In this document: in pieces, positions 49,635-58,183 of the stretch
Layout of the letters: each line of letters starts with the position of its first letter
How positions within the stretch are numbered: the first letter of the stretch is position 1
From: Candidatus Villigracilaceae bacterium
GTDB lineage: Bacteria > Chloroflexota > Anaerolineae > Anaerolineales > Villigracilaceae
Length of the DNA stretch: 64,000 nucleotides
Reading direction: 5' to 3'
Assembly: GCA_026645935.1 (NCBI GenBank)
Contig: JAPKMP010000003.1
Span: forward strand, 62,001 to 126,000
Translations under genes and position numbers: made by a program
Notes under the pieces: model-generated
Told to the model about the DNA's origin: nothing
What the model saw: only the letters and a program-made list of their open reading frames with translations
The model's database searches: none

Positions 49635-50231
49635 ATGCCCCATATGACAGACGAACGGGTCCGGGCGGGTTTAACCCACGAGGAGGACCTTTCCCTTTTG
49701 CATGAAGTCAGCATGAAGACTGCGGGTGTATCGCGGCTGGAGATGTGCATCCAATGCGGAACGTGCGGGGGCTCCTGCCCCGCCGCCAAGGATATGGACC
49801 ACACGCCGCGCATGCTGTTCGCGATGTTGCGGGCGGGTATGCGCGAGGAAGTGCTGCGGAGCAACACGCAATGGATCTGCGTCTCGTGCTATCACTGCGT
49901 GGTGCGCTGCCCGCAGGAGGTGCACATCGCGGACGTAATGTACACGCTCAAGGGCATGGCGATCAAGGAGAAGTTGTACGAGGACTCCACCGCGCCCGAT
50001 TTTTCGCAGACCTTCGTGGACATGGTCGAGACGTATGGGCGCAGTTTCGAAATGGGGCTGGCGTCACGCCATTACCTGAGACACTTCCCGCTTAGACTGC
50101 CAGGCATGATGCCGATGGGGCTTGGGATGATCACGAAGGGGCGCATGGCGCTGATGCCAAAGAAGATCAAACAGATGGACCAGTTGAAAAAGATATTGGA
50201 CCACGCCAAGCAACTGGAGATGACTTCATGA
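49635..50231 (+). CDS. hdrC: Heterodisulfide reductase subunit C-like protein
   Basis: A 198 aa electron-transfer protein with two 4Fe-4S clusters. The ligand motifs are CIQCGTCGGSCP (about residues 36-47) and CVSCYHCVVRCP (about 82-93), separated by the usual HdrC spacing. It connects HdrA to the catalytic HdrB in heterodisulfide reductases. The start at 49635 follows CGGAGGC; the longer start in the track adds 20 residues without ribosome binding site support. It overlaps hdrB by 4 bp. Confidence 0.9.
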   Translation: MPHMTDERVRAGLTHEEDLSLLHEVSMKTAGVSRLEMCIQCGTCGGSCPAAKDMDHTPRMLFAMLRAGMREEVLRSNTQWICVSCYHCVVRCPQEVHIADVMYTLKGMAIKEKLYEDSTAPDFSQTFVDMVETYGRSFEMGLASRHYLRHFPLRLPGMMPMGLGMITKGRMALMPKKIKQMDQLKKILDHAKQLEMTS

Positions 50232-51241
50232 ACAAATATCTTTTATATCCAGGCTGTTCGATGGAATCCAGCGCAAAGGCGTACATGGAGTCCATGAATA
50301 CGATCCTCGAATCGCTCGACCTCCATTTCGAAGAGATCGAAGATTGGAACTGCTGCGGCGCGACGGAGTATCTCGGCATCAACCTGATTCCCGCGTATTC
50401 GCTGATCGCGCGCAACCTGGCGCTGGCAACGAAGCAAATGCATCCCGTAAACGGGACAGGTGGCACGCGTACCGTCGTTGCGCCGTGTTCAGCGTGTTAT
50501 CTTAACCTTGCGAAAGCGGATCACTACATGAACGAGCGACCGTCGCTGGGCGAAAAGGTCAATGAGGCACTCGCGGCGGGCGGACTGCACTATGAGGCTG
50601 GCACGCTGGATGTGCGCCACCTGATCGATATTCTGGTCTATGACGTGGGGCTGGAGAAAATACGGGAGGCTGTCGTGCATCCATTGACTGGACTCAAGGT
50701 GGTTCCCTACATGGGCTGCATGTTGCCGCGACCCGATTACCAGCACCGCTGGTCGGACCATGAGCATCCCACCGAATTGGACGACCTGTTGCGCGCGCTG
50801 GGCGCGGACGTGATCGATTATCCGCTCACGACGGAATGCTGCGGCGGACACATGACCCAGATCGGACCCGAAACTGCTTTTGAACTCATCCGCCGGCTCG
50901 TGGCGGACGCGGATGAGCGCGGCGCGCAGATGATGGTCACAGTCTGCCCGATGTGCCAGATGAACGTGGATGCCTACCAAAATGAGATGAACAATTACTT
51001 CGGCACGGATTATCACATTCCGATCCTATTCTTCACGCAATTGATGGGGCTGGCGTTCGGGAAGGAACCCGGCGAGTTGGGGATCGGCGTGGAACTGGTC
51101 AGTTCGCGGAATGTGTTGGCGGGCATCGGCGTGGAAGTGCCTGTTACGCAGGAACCCGCCGCGCCGAGGAAGAAGGATGAAGGGCTACCCATGCCGCGTC
51201 GCTGGACCAAGCATGAGGGCAGGAAGGAGACGGTGAAATGA
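50228..51241 (+). CDS. hdrB: Heterodisulfide reductase subunit B-like protein
   Basis: A 337 aa protein with two CCG domains, each binding a non-cubane Fe-S cluster in characterised HdrB. The motifs are YPGCSMES with WNCCGATEYLG and APCSACYLN, and then YMGCMLPRP with TECCGGHMTQ and TVCPMCQMN. This is the subunit that reduces CoM-S-S-CoB in methanogens. Bacteria lack those thiols, so another disulfide or acceptor is expected. A tail of about 45 residues after residue 290 extends beyond ordinary HdrB. Start and stop both overlap neighbours by ATGA. Confidence 0.9.
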   Translation: MNKYLLYPGCSMESSAKAYMESMNTILESLDLHFEEIEDWNCCGATEYLGINLIPAYSLIARNLALATKQMHPVNGTGGTRTVVAPCSACYLNLAKADHYMNERPSLGEKVNEALAAGGLHYEAGTLDVRHLIDILVYDVGLEKIREAVVHPLTGLKVVPYMGCMLPRPDYQHRWSDHEHPTELDDLLRALGADVIDYPLTTECCGGHMTQIGPETAFELIRRLVADADERGAQMMVTVCPMCQMNVDAYQNEMNNYFGTDYHIPILFFTQLMGLAFGKEPGELGIGVELVSSRNVLAGIGVEVPVTQEPAAPRKKDEGLPMPRRWTKHEGRKETVK

Positions 51242-53235
51242 CAGAGAAAATCGGAGTCTATGTCTGTCACTGCGGGTCGAACATCGCGGGCGTGGTGGAC
51301 GTCGAAGATGTCGCCAAATGGGCGGCGGAGAAACTCGGTCATCAGGGCGTGGTCATTGCGCGCGATTACAAGTTCATGTGCTCCAGTTTGGGGCAGGAGT
51401 TGATCGAGAAGGATATCAAGGAACTTGGTTTGACGCGCGTGGTGGTTGCCGCATGCTCGCCTCATTTGCACGAGAAAACGTTCCGCATCGCGGCGCAGAA
51501 CGCGGGCTTAAACCCGTATCTTGTGGAACTCGCTTCGATCCGTGAACAGGTTTCATGGGTGCATACGGACAAGGCTGTCGCGACGGCGAAGTCAAAGGCG
51601 GTGGTATCAGGCGCGGTGTCGAGGGTGATCGAGAATGCCCCGCTGGAGGAGATCAAGGTCCCGATCAATCCGAACACGCTGGTGGTGGGCGGAGGGATTG
51701 CGGGCATTCAATCCGCTTTGGAGATCGCGAACGCGGGCTTCCATGTGTATCTGGTCGAACGCGAGCCGTCCATCGGCGGACACATGGCGCAGTTCGACAA
51801 GACCTTCCCGACGCTGGATTGTTCGGCATGCATTCTCACGCCGCGCATGGTCGAGGCGGGGACGCATCCGAACATCACGTTGTTGACGTGGAGCGAAGTG
51901 GTGAACGTGGCGGGATATGTCGGCAATTTCAACGTGACGATTAAAAAGAAGGCGCGCTTTGTCAACGAGGAACTGTGTACAGGCTGCGGCATTTGCCAGG
52001 AGAAATGCCCGAAGAAAGTGATTGATGATGTGTACGAAGCGGGGCTGGGATACCGCAAGGCGGTCTATACACCGTTCGCGCAAGCCGTTCCGAACTATCC
52101 CGTGATGGACAAGGAAAACTGCATCTATTTCGAAAAAGGGACCTGCAAGGCTTGCGAGAAATTCTGCCCGACCAACGCGATCGATTTCAACCAGCAGGAT
52201 CAGTTGTTGAATGTCGAAGTGGGCAACATCATCCTCGCCACGGGCTATGACCTGTTCGATGCGCGGCGTGTGAGCAACTACGGTTATGGGCGTTTGCCGA
52301 ACGTGTTCACGAGTCTGGAATTCGAGCGTCTATCCAACGCGGCGGGACCGACCAACGGCAATATCGTTTTGCGCGACGGCAAGACCATGCCGAAGAGCGT
52401 GGGCATCATCCACTGCGTCGGCTCGCGCGACCGAAATTTCAACAACTACTGCTCGGTCATCTGCTGTATGCAGGGATTGAAGTTCGCGCATCTCGTCCAT
52501 GAGCGGACGGGCGCGACAGTCTATAACTTCTACATTGACATGCGCACGGCGTATAAGGCGTACGACGAGTTCTATCAACGAGTGCTGGAAGAAGGGACTC
52601 TGTTCGTGCGCGGCAAAGTGGCGGAGGTCACGGATGCGGCGCGCTATTCCAACGAAAGAGGCAAACTGATCGTCCAAACCGAAGATACGCTGGCTGGCAA
52701 GCAGAGGCGCATCCCTGTGGATATGGTCATCCTTTCCAGCGGATTACAACCGCGTCACGATGCCAAGGAAGTCGGCAAGATGTTCGGCATCTCGTGCTCC
52801 ACCGACGGCTGGTTCACGGAGAAACACCCCAAACTCGATCCCGTCGCCACGATGACCGAAGGCATCTACATCGTCGGTTGCGCGCAGGGACCGAAGGATA
52901 TTCCGTCCAGCGTGGCGCAGGGCGCGGCGGCATCGGCGCGCGTGCTGGATAAGATCCTGCAGCGCGAAGTCGCGCTCGAGCCGATCAAGGCAACCGTGAA
53001 TAAAGAGATGTGCTCGGGCTGCCGCATTTGCAACGGGCTGTGTCCGTTCAACGCCATCGCCTTCATCGCGGATGACAACGTCTCCGAGATCAACCCCGCG
53101 CTTTGTCAGGGCTGCGGCACGTGCGTGGCAGCTTGTCCTGCGGGCGCGATCAGTGGCACAGGGTTCAGCAATGAGCAGATCAATGCGCAGATCGACGGGC
53201 TGTTGATGAAGAATCTTGAACCAGTTGGAGCGTAA
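51238..53235 (+). CDS. hdrA: Heterodisulfide reductase subunit A-like flavoprotein
   Basis: A 665 aa FAD protein, the electron-bifurcating core of the complex. The N-terminal domain starts IGVYVCHCGSNIAGVVD. The FAD-binding motif NTLVVGGGIAGIQSALE lies near residue 147, and LDCSACILTPRM follows. Ferredoxin-type clusters are at CTGCGICQEKCP (about 246), CKACEKFCP (about 304), CSGCRICNGLCP (about 594) and CQGCGTCVAACP (about 625). This is the normal single-HdrA layout. It overlaps hdrB by 4 bp and is 12 bp from mvhD. Confidence 0.93.
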   Translation: MTEKIGVYVCHCGSNIAGVVDVEDVAKWAAEKLGHQGVVIARDYKFMCSSLGQELIEKDIKELGLTRVVVAACSPHLHEKTFRIAAQNAGLNPYLVELASIREQVSWVHTDKAVATAKSKAVVSGAVSRVIENAPLEEIKVPINPNTLVVGGGIAGIQSALEIANAGFHVYLVEREPSIGGHMAQFDKTFPTLDCSACILTPRMVEAGTHPNITLLTWSEVVNVAGYVGNFNVTIKKKARFVNEELCTGCGICQEKCPKKVIDDVYEAGLGYRKAVYTPFAQAVPNYPVMDKENCIYFEKGTCKACEKFCPTNAIDFNQQDQLLNVEVGNIILATGYDLFDARRVSNYGYGRLPNVFTSLEFERLSNAAGPTNGNIVLRDGKTMPKSVGIIHCVGSRDRNFNNYCSVICCMQGLKFAHLVHERTGATVYNFYIDMRTAYKAYDEFYQRVLEEGTLFVRGKVAEVTDAARYSNERGKLIVQTEDTLAGKQRRIPVDMVILSSGLQPRHDAKEVGKMFGISCSTDGWFTEKHPKLDPVATMTEGIYIVGCAQGPKDIPSSVAQGAAASARVLDKILQREVALEPIKATVNKEMCSGCRICNGLCPFNAIAFIADDNVSEINPALCQGCGTCVAACPAGAISGTGFSNEQINAQIDGLLMKNLEPVGA

Positions 53236-53247
53236 GGAGTTGATTCC

Positions 53248-53751
53248 ATGACCGACCAATTCGAACCGACCATCATCGGCTTCACCTGCAACTGGTGTAG
53301 TTATCGCGCAGCGGACCTGGCGGGGACAGCGCGCATGAAGTATGCGCCGAATGTTCGCCTCATCCGCTTGATGTGCTCGGGACGCCTCGACCCGACCTTC
53401 GTCCTGCGCGCGCTCTCGGGCGGCGCAGACGGCGTGATGATCACAGGCTGTCATCCGGGTGAATGTCATTACATCGAACAGAATTACAAGGCACTTAGGC
53501 GTTTTCTTTTGCTCAAGCGAGTGCTGACCGGGCTGGGCATCGAACCTGAACGGGTCAAGCTCGTTTGGGCGAGCGCGGCGGAAGGCGCGAAGTTCGCGGC
53601 GGAGACGACGGCATTCGTGGAAGAGATCCGGAAACTGGGACCGCTTTGTTGGGGGAAGGACGAAGATGGAAGGATGAAGGATGACGAAGATATCGGAAAT
53701 TCATCCATCAAAATTCATCCTTCATCCTTTGAAAAGGAGGTGCCTGCATGA
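53248..53751 (+). CDS. mvhD: Hydrogenase iron-sulfur subunit MvhD
   Basis: A 167 aa protein that passes electrons from the [NiFe] hydrogenase to HdrA through a 2Fe-2S cluster. The signature is IGFTCNWCSYRAADLAG, LIRLMCSGRLDP and GCHPGECHYIEQN. The family body ends near residue 135. The last 25-30 residues (GRMKDDEDIGNSSIKIHPSS) are encoded by a hairpin repeat and are probably not functional sequence. The stop overlaps the mvhG start by ATGA. Confidence 0.92.
   Translation: MTDQFEPTIIGFTCNWCSYRAADLAGTARMKYAPNVRLIRLMCSGRLDPTFVLRALSGGADGVMITGCHPGECHYIEQNYKALRRFLLLKRVLTGLGIEPERVKLVWASAAEGAKFAAETTAFVEEIRKLGPLCWGKDEDGRMKDDEDIGNSSIKIHPSSFEKEVPA
53670..53729. repeat. Palindromic element in the 3' end of mvhD
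   Basis: Perfect 15-bp arms AAGGATGAAGGATGA and the complement are separated by 30 nt. The element is translated in frame as the tail of MvhD and ends just before the ribosome binding site of mvhG. Confidence 0.8.
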
Positions 53752-54740
53752 CACACGTCAAACCAAAATTTGCAATGTATTGGGCGGCATCCTGCGGAGG
53801 CTGTGAGATCGCGGTGCTGAACACCCATGAGAAGATTTTGGATGTGGATGCCAATTTCGATGTGGTCTTCTGGCCCGTCGCCATGGACGCGAAATACAAG
53901 GACGTTGAGGCAATGGAAGACGGTTCGATCCTTCTCACGCTTTTCAATGGCGGCATCCGCAACGACGAGAACGAGCATATTGCGAAACTGCTCCGGCAGA
54001 AATCGAAGATCCTTGTCGCGTTCGGTTCATGCGCCTGCGAAGGATGCATTCCCGGGCTGGCAAATCTGAGCCCGGTTGGAGAGATCGTCCACACGGCCTT
54101 CAACACGATTTCGACCGATAACCCGCATGAGATCTATCCGCGCACCTCGTACGATGTACCCGAAGGCGAATTGCACATCCCCAAACTTGAAAAGACGTTA
54201 CGACCGCTCGATCATGTCGTGGATGTGGATTACTTCATGCCAGGCTGCCCGCCGGAAAGTCATCAGATCGCAGCCGTTCTGGACCTTGTCATCGATGTGC
54301 TGCATGGACGGGCGACTCTCCCGCCAAAAGGCTCCACGATAGGGGTGGGCAACTCGACCGTGTGCGATGAATGTCCGCGCGCGCGCAACGTGAAAGCTAT
54401 CAAGGAGTTCAAGCGCATTCAAGACATTGCACCAGCCGACCCGGACTTGTGCCTGCTCGAGCAGGGAATCCCATGCAACGGGCCCGCAACATGCAGTGGA
54501 TGCAATGCGCGCTGCCCGCAAGCGGGGGCGCAGTGCATTGGATGCTACGGACCGGCTCAGGGCGTGACGGATTACGGTGCGCGGCTGATCACCGCATTCG
54601 CATCAGTGATCGATGCAAAAGAACCTGAAGAGATCGACCGCATCCTTGACGGGATCCCCGACCCGACCGGACAGATGTATCGCTTCAGCCTGCCCGCTTC
54701 GCCGCTCAAGGCGAACAGGGAGGCTTTCAAGGCGAAATGA
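53748..54740 (+). CDS. mvhG: [NiFe] hydrogenase small subunit, MvhG-like
   Basis: A 330 aa small subunit carrying three Fe-S clusters in this family. The proximal cluster begins with WAASCGGCEIAVLN, then FGSCACEGCIPGL and PGCPPE. The later cysteines (CDECPRARN, and CNGPATCSGCNARCPQAGAQCIGCYGP) fit medial and distal clusters. No twin-arginine signal is present, so the enzyme is cytosolic, as expected for group 3c. A strong AAAAGGAGG site precedes the start. Confidence 0.92.
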   Translation: MTHVKPKFAMYWAASCGGCEIAVLNTHEKILDVDANFDVVFWPVAMDAKYKDVEAMEDGSILLTLFNGGIRNDENEHIAKLLRQKSKILVAFGSCACEGCIPGLANLSPVGEIVHTAFNTISTDNPHEIYPRTSYDVPEGELHIPKLEKTLRPLDHVVDVDYFMPGCPPESHQIAAVLDLVIDVLHGRATLPPKGSTIGVGNSTVCDECPRARNVKAIKEFKRIQDIAPADPDLCLLEQGIPCNGPATCSGCNARCPQAGAQCIGCYGPAQGVTDYGARLITAFASVIDAKEPEEIDRILDGIPDPTGQMYRFSLPASPLKANREAFKAK

Positions 54741-54792
54741 TCCGTGCTATCGTAAGTATGTCAGTCCGTCTATTTTTTGAAAGGAGGATGGC

Positions 54793-55044
54793 ATGACTGC
54801 GAAACCGATCGAAAACGCCGAGCCCGTCGAGGACCCCAACGCCCTGCTGGAAAGGGCGCTGATCGAGGAATACCTCAAGACAAAGGGCTACACTCATGAA
54901 GACCTGAAGAAACTTCCCGCCGATCTTGTCGAGAAATTGATGAAGGAAGCCTCGCAATACGCCTCGCTCAAAATGGAAGAGGTCGAGGCGCGGGCGCACT
55001 TCGTCAAGGAATTGCACAACGACACATCACCGCTTGAGAAATGA
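54793..55044 (+). CDS. Small helical protein between hydrogenase subunit genes
   Basis: An 83 aa charged, soluble, probably all-helical protein (EYLKTKGYTHEDLKKLPADLVEKLMKEAS). It has no cysteine, no signal and no membrane segment. The AAAGGAGG site is excellent and the gene keeps the operon orientation, so it is surely translated. Its place between the small and large subunit genes suggests an assembly or structural role in the hydrogenase, but no family is recognised. Confidence 0.8.
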   Translation: MTAKPIENAEPVEDPNALLERALIEEYLKTKGYTHEDLKKLPADLVEKLMKEASQYASLKMEEVEARAHFVKELHNDTSPLEK

Positions 55045-55048
55045 AAAA

Positions 55049-55092
55049 TGATGAGTGGAACGTGAAGGACAAAATTCATCTTCCACTCATCA
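55049..55092. repeat. Hairpin repeat between the 83-aa gene and mvhA
   Basis: Perfect 12-bp arms TGATGAGTGGAA and complement are separated by 20 nt, with an internal CAAAATTCATCTT similar to the loop of the mvhD element. It lies in the 63-bp gap before mvhA. Confidence 0.7.
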
Positions 55093-55107
55093 CCGACAGG
55101 AGTTCCC

Positions 55108-56574
55108 ATGACCCAACGAATATCCATCGATCCCGTCACCCGTCTTGAAGGTCACGGCAAGATCGAGATCTTCCTCGACGATCAAGGCAATGTCGCCAAC
55201 TCGTATTTTCAGATTCCGGAACTGCGCGGCTTCGAACGATTCGTGGTCGGGCGTCCGATCGAGGAAATGCCGCTTCTGACGAACCGCATCTGCGGCGTGT
55301 GCCCCGAGGCGCATCATATGGCGGCGGCAAAAGCGGCCGATGCGGTCTATCACGTCGATCCGCCGCGCACGGGAAAGATGCTGAGGGAATTGCTTTACTC
55401 CGCGTTCTACTGCACCGACCACACGACTCACTTCTATGCGCTCGGCGGACCCGATTTCGTAATGGGACCCGATGCGCCCGTCGCCGAACGAAACATCCTC
55501 GGTGTGATCCATAAAGTGGGTTTGGAGATCGGTGGCAAGGTCATTCAGATGCGGAAATACGGGCACAATGTCGTCGAGATGATCGGCGGAAGGAAAGTCC
55601 ATCCATGCACGTCCATCCCCGGCGGAATCACAAAAGGCATCACCGAAGAACAGCGCAAAGAGATCGAAGAGATGGGACGCTGGGCAATCGAGTTCGCGCA
55701 GTTCAGCTTGAAGCTCTTCAATGACATCGTGCTTTCCAACAAGAGTTACGTGGATCTGATCCTCGGCGACGTCTATACCCATCGCACCTATTATATGGGA
55801 CTCGTGGACGAGAATAACAAGGCCAACTTCTACGACGGCAAAGTGCGCGTGTCAGACCCGAACGGAAAAGAATTCGTCAAATACGAGCCGAAGGATTACG
55901 CTCAACACGTTGCCGAACACGTCGAGCCATGGACCTATCTCAAATTCCCGTATCTCAAGAACGTCGGCTGGAAAGGCTTCGTGGACGGGATCGACTCCGG
56001 CATCTATATGGCGACCCCGCTCTCGCGCCTCAATGCCGCGGATGGAATGGCAACGCCTCTTGCGCAGGAACAGTACGATAAATTCTATGCGACCCTGGGC
56101 GGCAAGCCCGTGCATCAACGGCTTGCGATTCACTGGGCGCGCCTGATCGAATTGCTCTATGCCGCGGAACTCTGGGTGGAATTGGTCACGGATCCCGAGA
56201 TCACCTCGCCGAACATTCACACCAAACCAACCGAGAAACCAACGGAAGGAGTCGGCATCGTCGAGGCGCCGCGCGGGACGCTTACGCATCATTACTGGAC
56301 CGATGAGCGCGGTGTTGTAACCAAAGCGAATCTCATCGTGGGCACGACCAACAACTACGCGCCGATCCAGATGTCCACGCACAAGGCGGCGAAGAGTCTC
56401 ATCCATGACGGGAATGTGAACGAAGGCCTGCTCAACATGGTGGAGATGGCGTTCCGCGCCTACGACCCGTGCTTCGGCTGCGCCACCCATTCACTGCCCG
56501 GTCAGATGCCTTTGGAGATCACGATCCGAGACGCGGACGGGAATCTGCTCGAGGTGTTGAAACAGTTTTGTTGA
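55108..56574 (+). CDS. mvhA: [NiFe] hydrogenase large subunit, MvhA-like
   Basis: A 488 aa catalytic subunit binding the NiFe(CN)2CO site. The L1 motif is NRICGVCPEAHHMAAAKA (CxxC) and the L2 motif DPCFGCATHSLPGQMPLEI (CxxC followed by His). Together with the neighbours this assigns group 3c (Mvh, F420-non-reducing). The residues after the L2 His form a C-terminal peptide that would be removed by the maturation protease encoded next. The start follows ACAGGAG. Confidence 0.94.
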   Translation: MTQRISIDPVTRLEGHGKIEIFLDDQGNVANSYFQIPELRGFERFVVGRPIEEMPLLTNRICGVCPEAHHMAAAKAADAVYHVDPPRTGKMLRELLYSAFYCTDHTTHFYALGGPDFVMGPDAPVAERNILGVIHKVGLEIGGKVIQMRKYGHNVVEMIGGRKVHPCTSIPGGITKGITEEQRKEIEEMGRWAIEFAQFSLKLFNDIVLSNKSYVDLILGDVYTHRTYYMGLVDENNKANFYDGKVRVSDPNGKEFVKYEPKDYAQHVAEHVEPWTYLKFPYLKNVGWKGFVDGIDSGIYMATPLSRLNAADGMATPLAQEQYDKFYATLGGKPVHQRLAIHWARLIELLYAAELWVELVTDPEITSPNIHTKPTEKPTEGVGIVEAPRGTLTHHYWTDERGVVTKANLIVGTTNNYAPIQMSTHKAAKSLIHDGNVNEGLLNMVEMAFRAYDPCFGCATHSLPGQMPLEITIRDADGNLLEVLKQFC

Positions 56575-56616
56575 GGAGAGGCAGGTTCAGGTCGCGAAAG
56601 AACCGGAGGCTTCATC

Positions 56617-57120
56617 ATGAAAACGATCATCGTCGGCTTGGGCAATCCGATCCTGGGCGATGACGGGGTCGGCTGGAAGGTCGTCGAAGAATTAACCCGG
56701 CAGATGCCAACGGATTTATCTGTGGGGCTTGAATGCCTTTCGGTGGGCGGCATCGGTTTGATGGAGCATCTGATCGGATACGACCGCGCCATCATCATCG
56801 ACGCTTTCATCGCCGACAAGGAAGATCTGGGCTCGATCCTGATCCAAAAGCTCGACAACCTGCCGAACTATTCTGCCTTCCATATTTCCAGCGCGCACGA
56901 CACATCCTTGCAGAACGCGATCGAGCTCGGCAAACGCATGGGCGCGCAATTGCCCGTCGACGTGACCGTGATCGGGATCGCCATCCAACGCATCAGCGAA
57001 TTCGGCGAGAACCTATCGCCGCCGGTCGCGGAATGCGTGCCACAAGCCGCGCATATCGCATTGAATTTGTTGAAAGAAAATGTAACGAATTCACGAGAGG
57101 AAAGTCATCCGCACGGGTGA
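56617..57120 (+). CDS. Hydrogenase maturation protease
   Basis: A 167 aa endopeptidase of the HyaD/HycI/FrcD family that cleaves the C-terminal peptide of the large subunit after nickel insertion. The signature IIVGLGNPILGDDGVGWKV has the metal-sensing Asp/Glu arrangement, and IIIDAFIADKEDLG carries the second conserved Asp. The His of ISSAHDTSL matches the third ligand. It starts 42 bp after mvhA with a GGAGGC site. The 3' end overlaps a hairpin. Confidence 0.92.
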   Translation: MKTIIVGLGNPILGDDGVGWKVVEELTRQMPTDLSVGLECLSVGGIGLMEHLIGYDRAIIIDAFIADKEDLGSILIQKLDNLPNYSAFHISSAHDTSLQNAIELGKRMGAQLPVDVTVIGIAIQRISEFGENLSPPVAECVPQAAHIALNLLKENVTNSREESHPHG

Positions 57121-57125
57121 CTTTC
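57100..57125. repeat. Hairpin at the end of the maturation protease gene
   Basis: GAAAGTCATCC and GGGTGACTTTC form an 11-bp stem (one G-T pair) with a GCAC loop, spanning the stop codon. It is followed by TCATCTT, a poor T-tract, so it is more likely a processing or attenuation hairpin than a full terminator within the operon. Confidence 0.6.
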
Positions 57126-57169
57126 TCATCTTGGATGTAACCCGTATTGGGATTAAGTTAAGGGTGGAT

Positions 57170-57502
57170 ATGCATGAACTTTCAGTGACACAGAGCGTCC
57201 TTGATATTGCCCTTGCGAATGCCGGTGCAAGAAAGATCAAACAGGTTAACCTCGTGATCGGGCAATTCTCATCCATCGTGGATGATTCGGTTCAATTCTA
57301 TTGGGACATGATCACGAAGGGGACGCCAGCGCAAGGTTCATTGCTCCATTTCGAGCGTATTGCCGGTGAGATGACCTGTCGGAGATGCGGGCACGTTTTT
57401 CACCCGACAGATGAGACCTTCGAATGCCCGTCCTGTTCGAGTCCGCTTGTGAAGATCAGTAAAGGTGAAGAATTTCAGGTCGAGAGCATCGATGTTGAGT
57501 GA
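57170..57502 (+). CDS. hypA: Hydrogenase nickel incorporation protein HypA
   Basis: A 110 aa nickel chaperone. It begins MHELSVTQSVLDIAL, in which Met1 and His2 form the nickel site. The zinc finger is CRRCGHVF...CPSCSSPL. The ATG at 57170 is chosen over the TTG at 57131 because the MHEL start is invariant in the family. The hypB gene follows after 15 bp. Confidence 0.95.
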   Translation: MHELSVTQSVLDIALANAGARKIKQVNLVIGQFSSIVDDSVQFYWDMITKGTPAQGSLLHFERIAGEMTCRRCGHVFHPTDETFECPSCSSPLVKISKGEEFQVESIDVE

Positions 57503-57517
57503 TTTATCGGAGACCGA

Positions 57518-58183
57518 ATGACCACGCGTATCCCTGTTGTTGAAAATATATTATCCGCCAATGATCGCATCGCGGACCGCAACCGCGTGCTGCTCGATGA
57601 GAAAGGTGTGTACTCGATCAATATCATGGCCTCGCCCGGCGCAGGCAAGACCAGTTTCATTCTCAAGACCCTCGAAGCCTTGAAGGGACGCCTGAAGCTG
57701 GGCGTGATCGAAGGCGATCTTGCCACCTCCATCGATGCCGAGAAGGCGATGGCGGCGGGTCTTCCTGCGGTGCAGATAAACACGGGAGGCGGGTGTCATC
57801 TTGACGCGGTTATGCTGGCGGATGCCCTGCCTGCGCTTCCTCTCTCCGACCTTGACCTGGTGCTGGTCGAGAATGTGGGGAATCTCGTTTGTCCGGCAAA
57901 CTTTCAAATCGGCACGCACCTGAACGTCTTGATTGCCTCCATCCCAGAGGGAGATGACAAGCCTTATAAATATCCCGGCATGTACCGGGGCGTCCAGGTC
58001 TTGATCATCAACAAGACCGACCTCATGCCGTACGTAACGTTCAACATGAATTATTTTATAAAAGGCGTGGAAGCGCTCAACCCGGATGTGACGATCTTCC
58101 CGGTCTCCTGTAAATCGGGGGAGGGGATGGATGCATGGGCGTACTGGATTACTGAAAAGGTTCGCGCGGGAAAGCAGGGATGA
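57518..58183 (+). CDS. hypB: Hydrogenase nickel incorporation GTPase HypB
   Basis: A 221 aa SIMIBI-class GTPase. Walker A is IMASPGAGKTSFI, with GDLATSIDAEKA, NTGGGCHLDA (metal-binding Cys and His at the G-domain dimer interface), VENVGNLVCP and the base-specificity motif NKTDLMPY. The N-terminal nickel-storage His-rich or CxxCGC segment is absent. It overlaps hypF by ATGA. Confidence 0.95.
   Translation: MTTRIPVVENILSANDRIADRNRVLLDEKGVYSINIMASPGAGKTSFILKTLEALKGRLKLGVIEGDLATSIDAEKAMAAGLPAVQINTGGGCHLDAVMLADALPALPLSDLDLVLVENVGNLVCPANFQIGTHLNVLIASIPEGDDKPYKYPGMYRGVQVLIINKTDLMPYVTFNMNYFIKGVEALNPDVTIFPVSCKSGEGMDAWAYWITEKVRAGKQG

Noticed and set aside
55090-55782. 230-codon minus-strand ORF over mvhA
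   Set aside because: Antisense shadow of a highly conserved hydrogenase gene.
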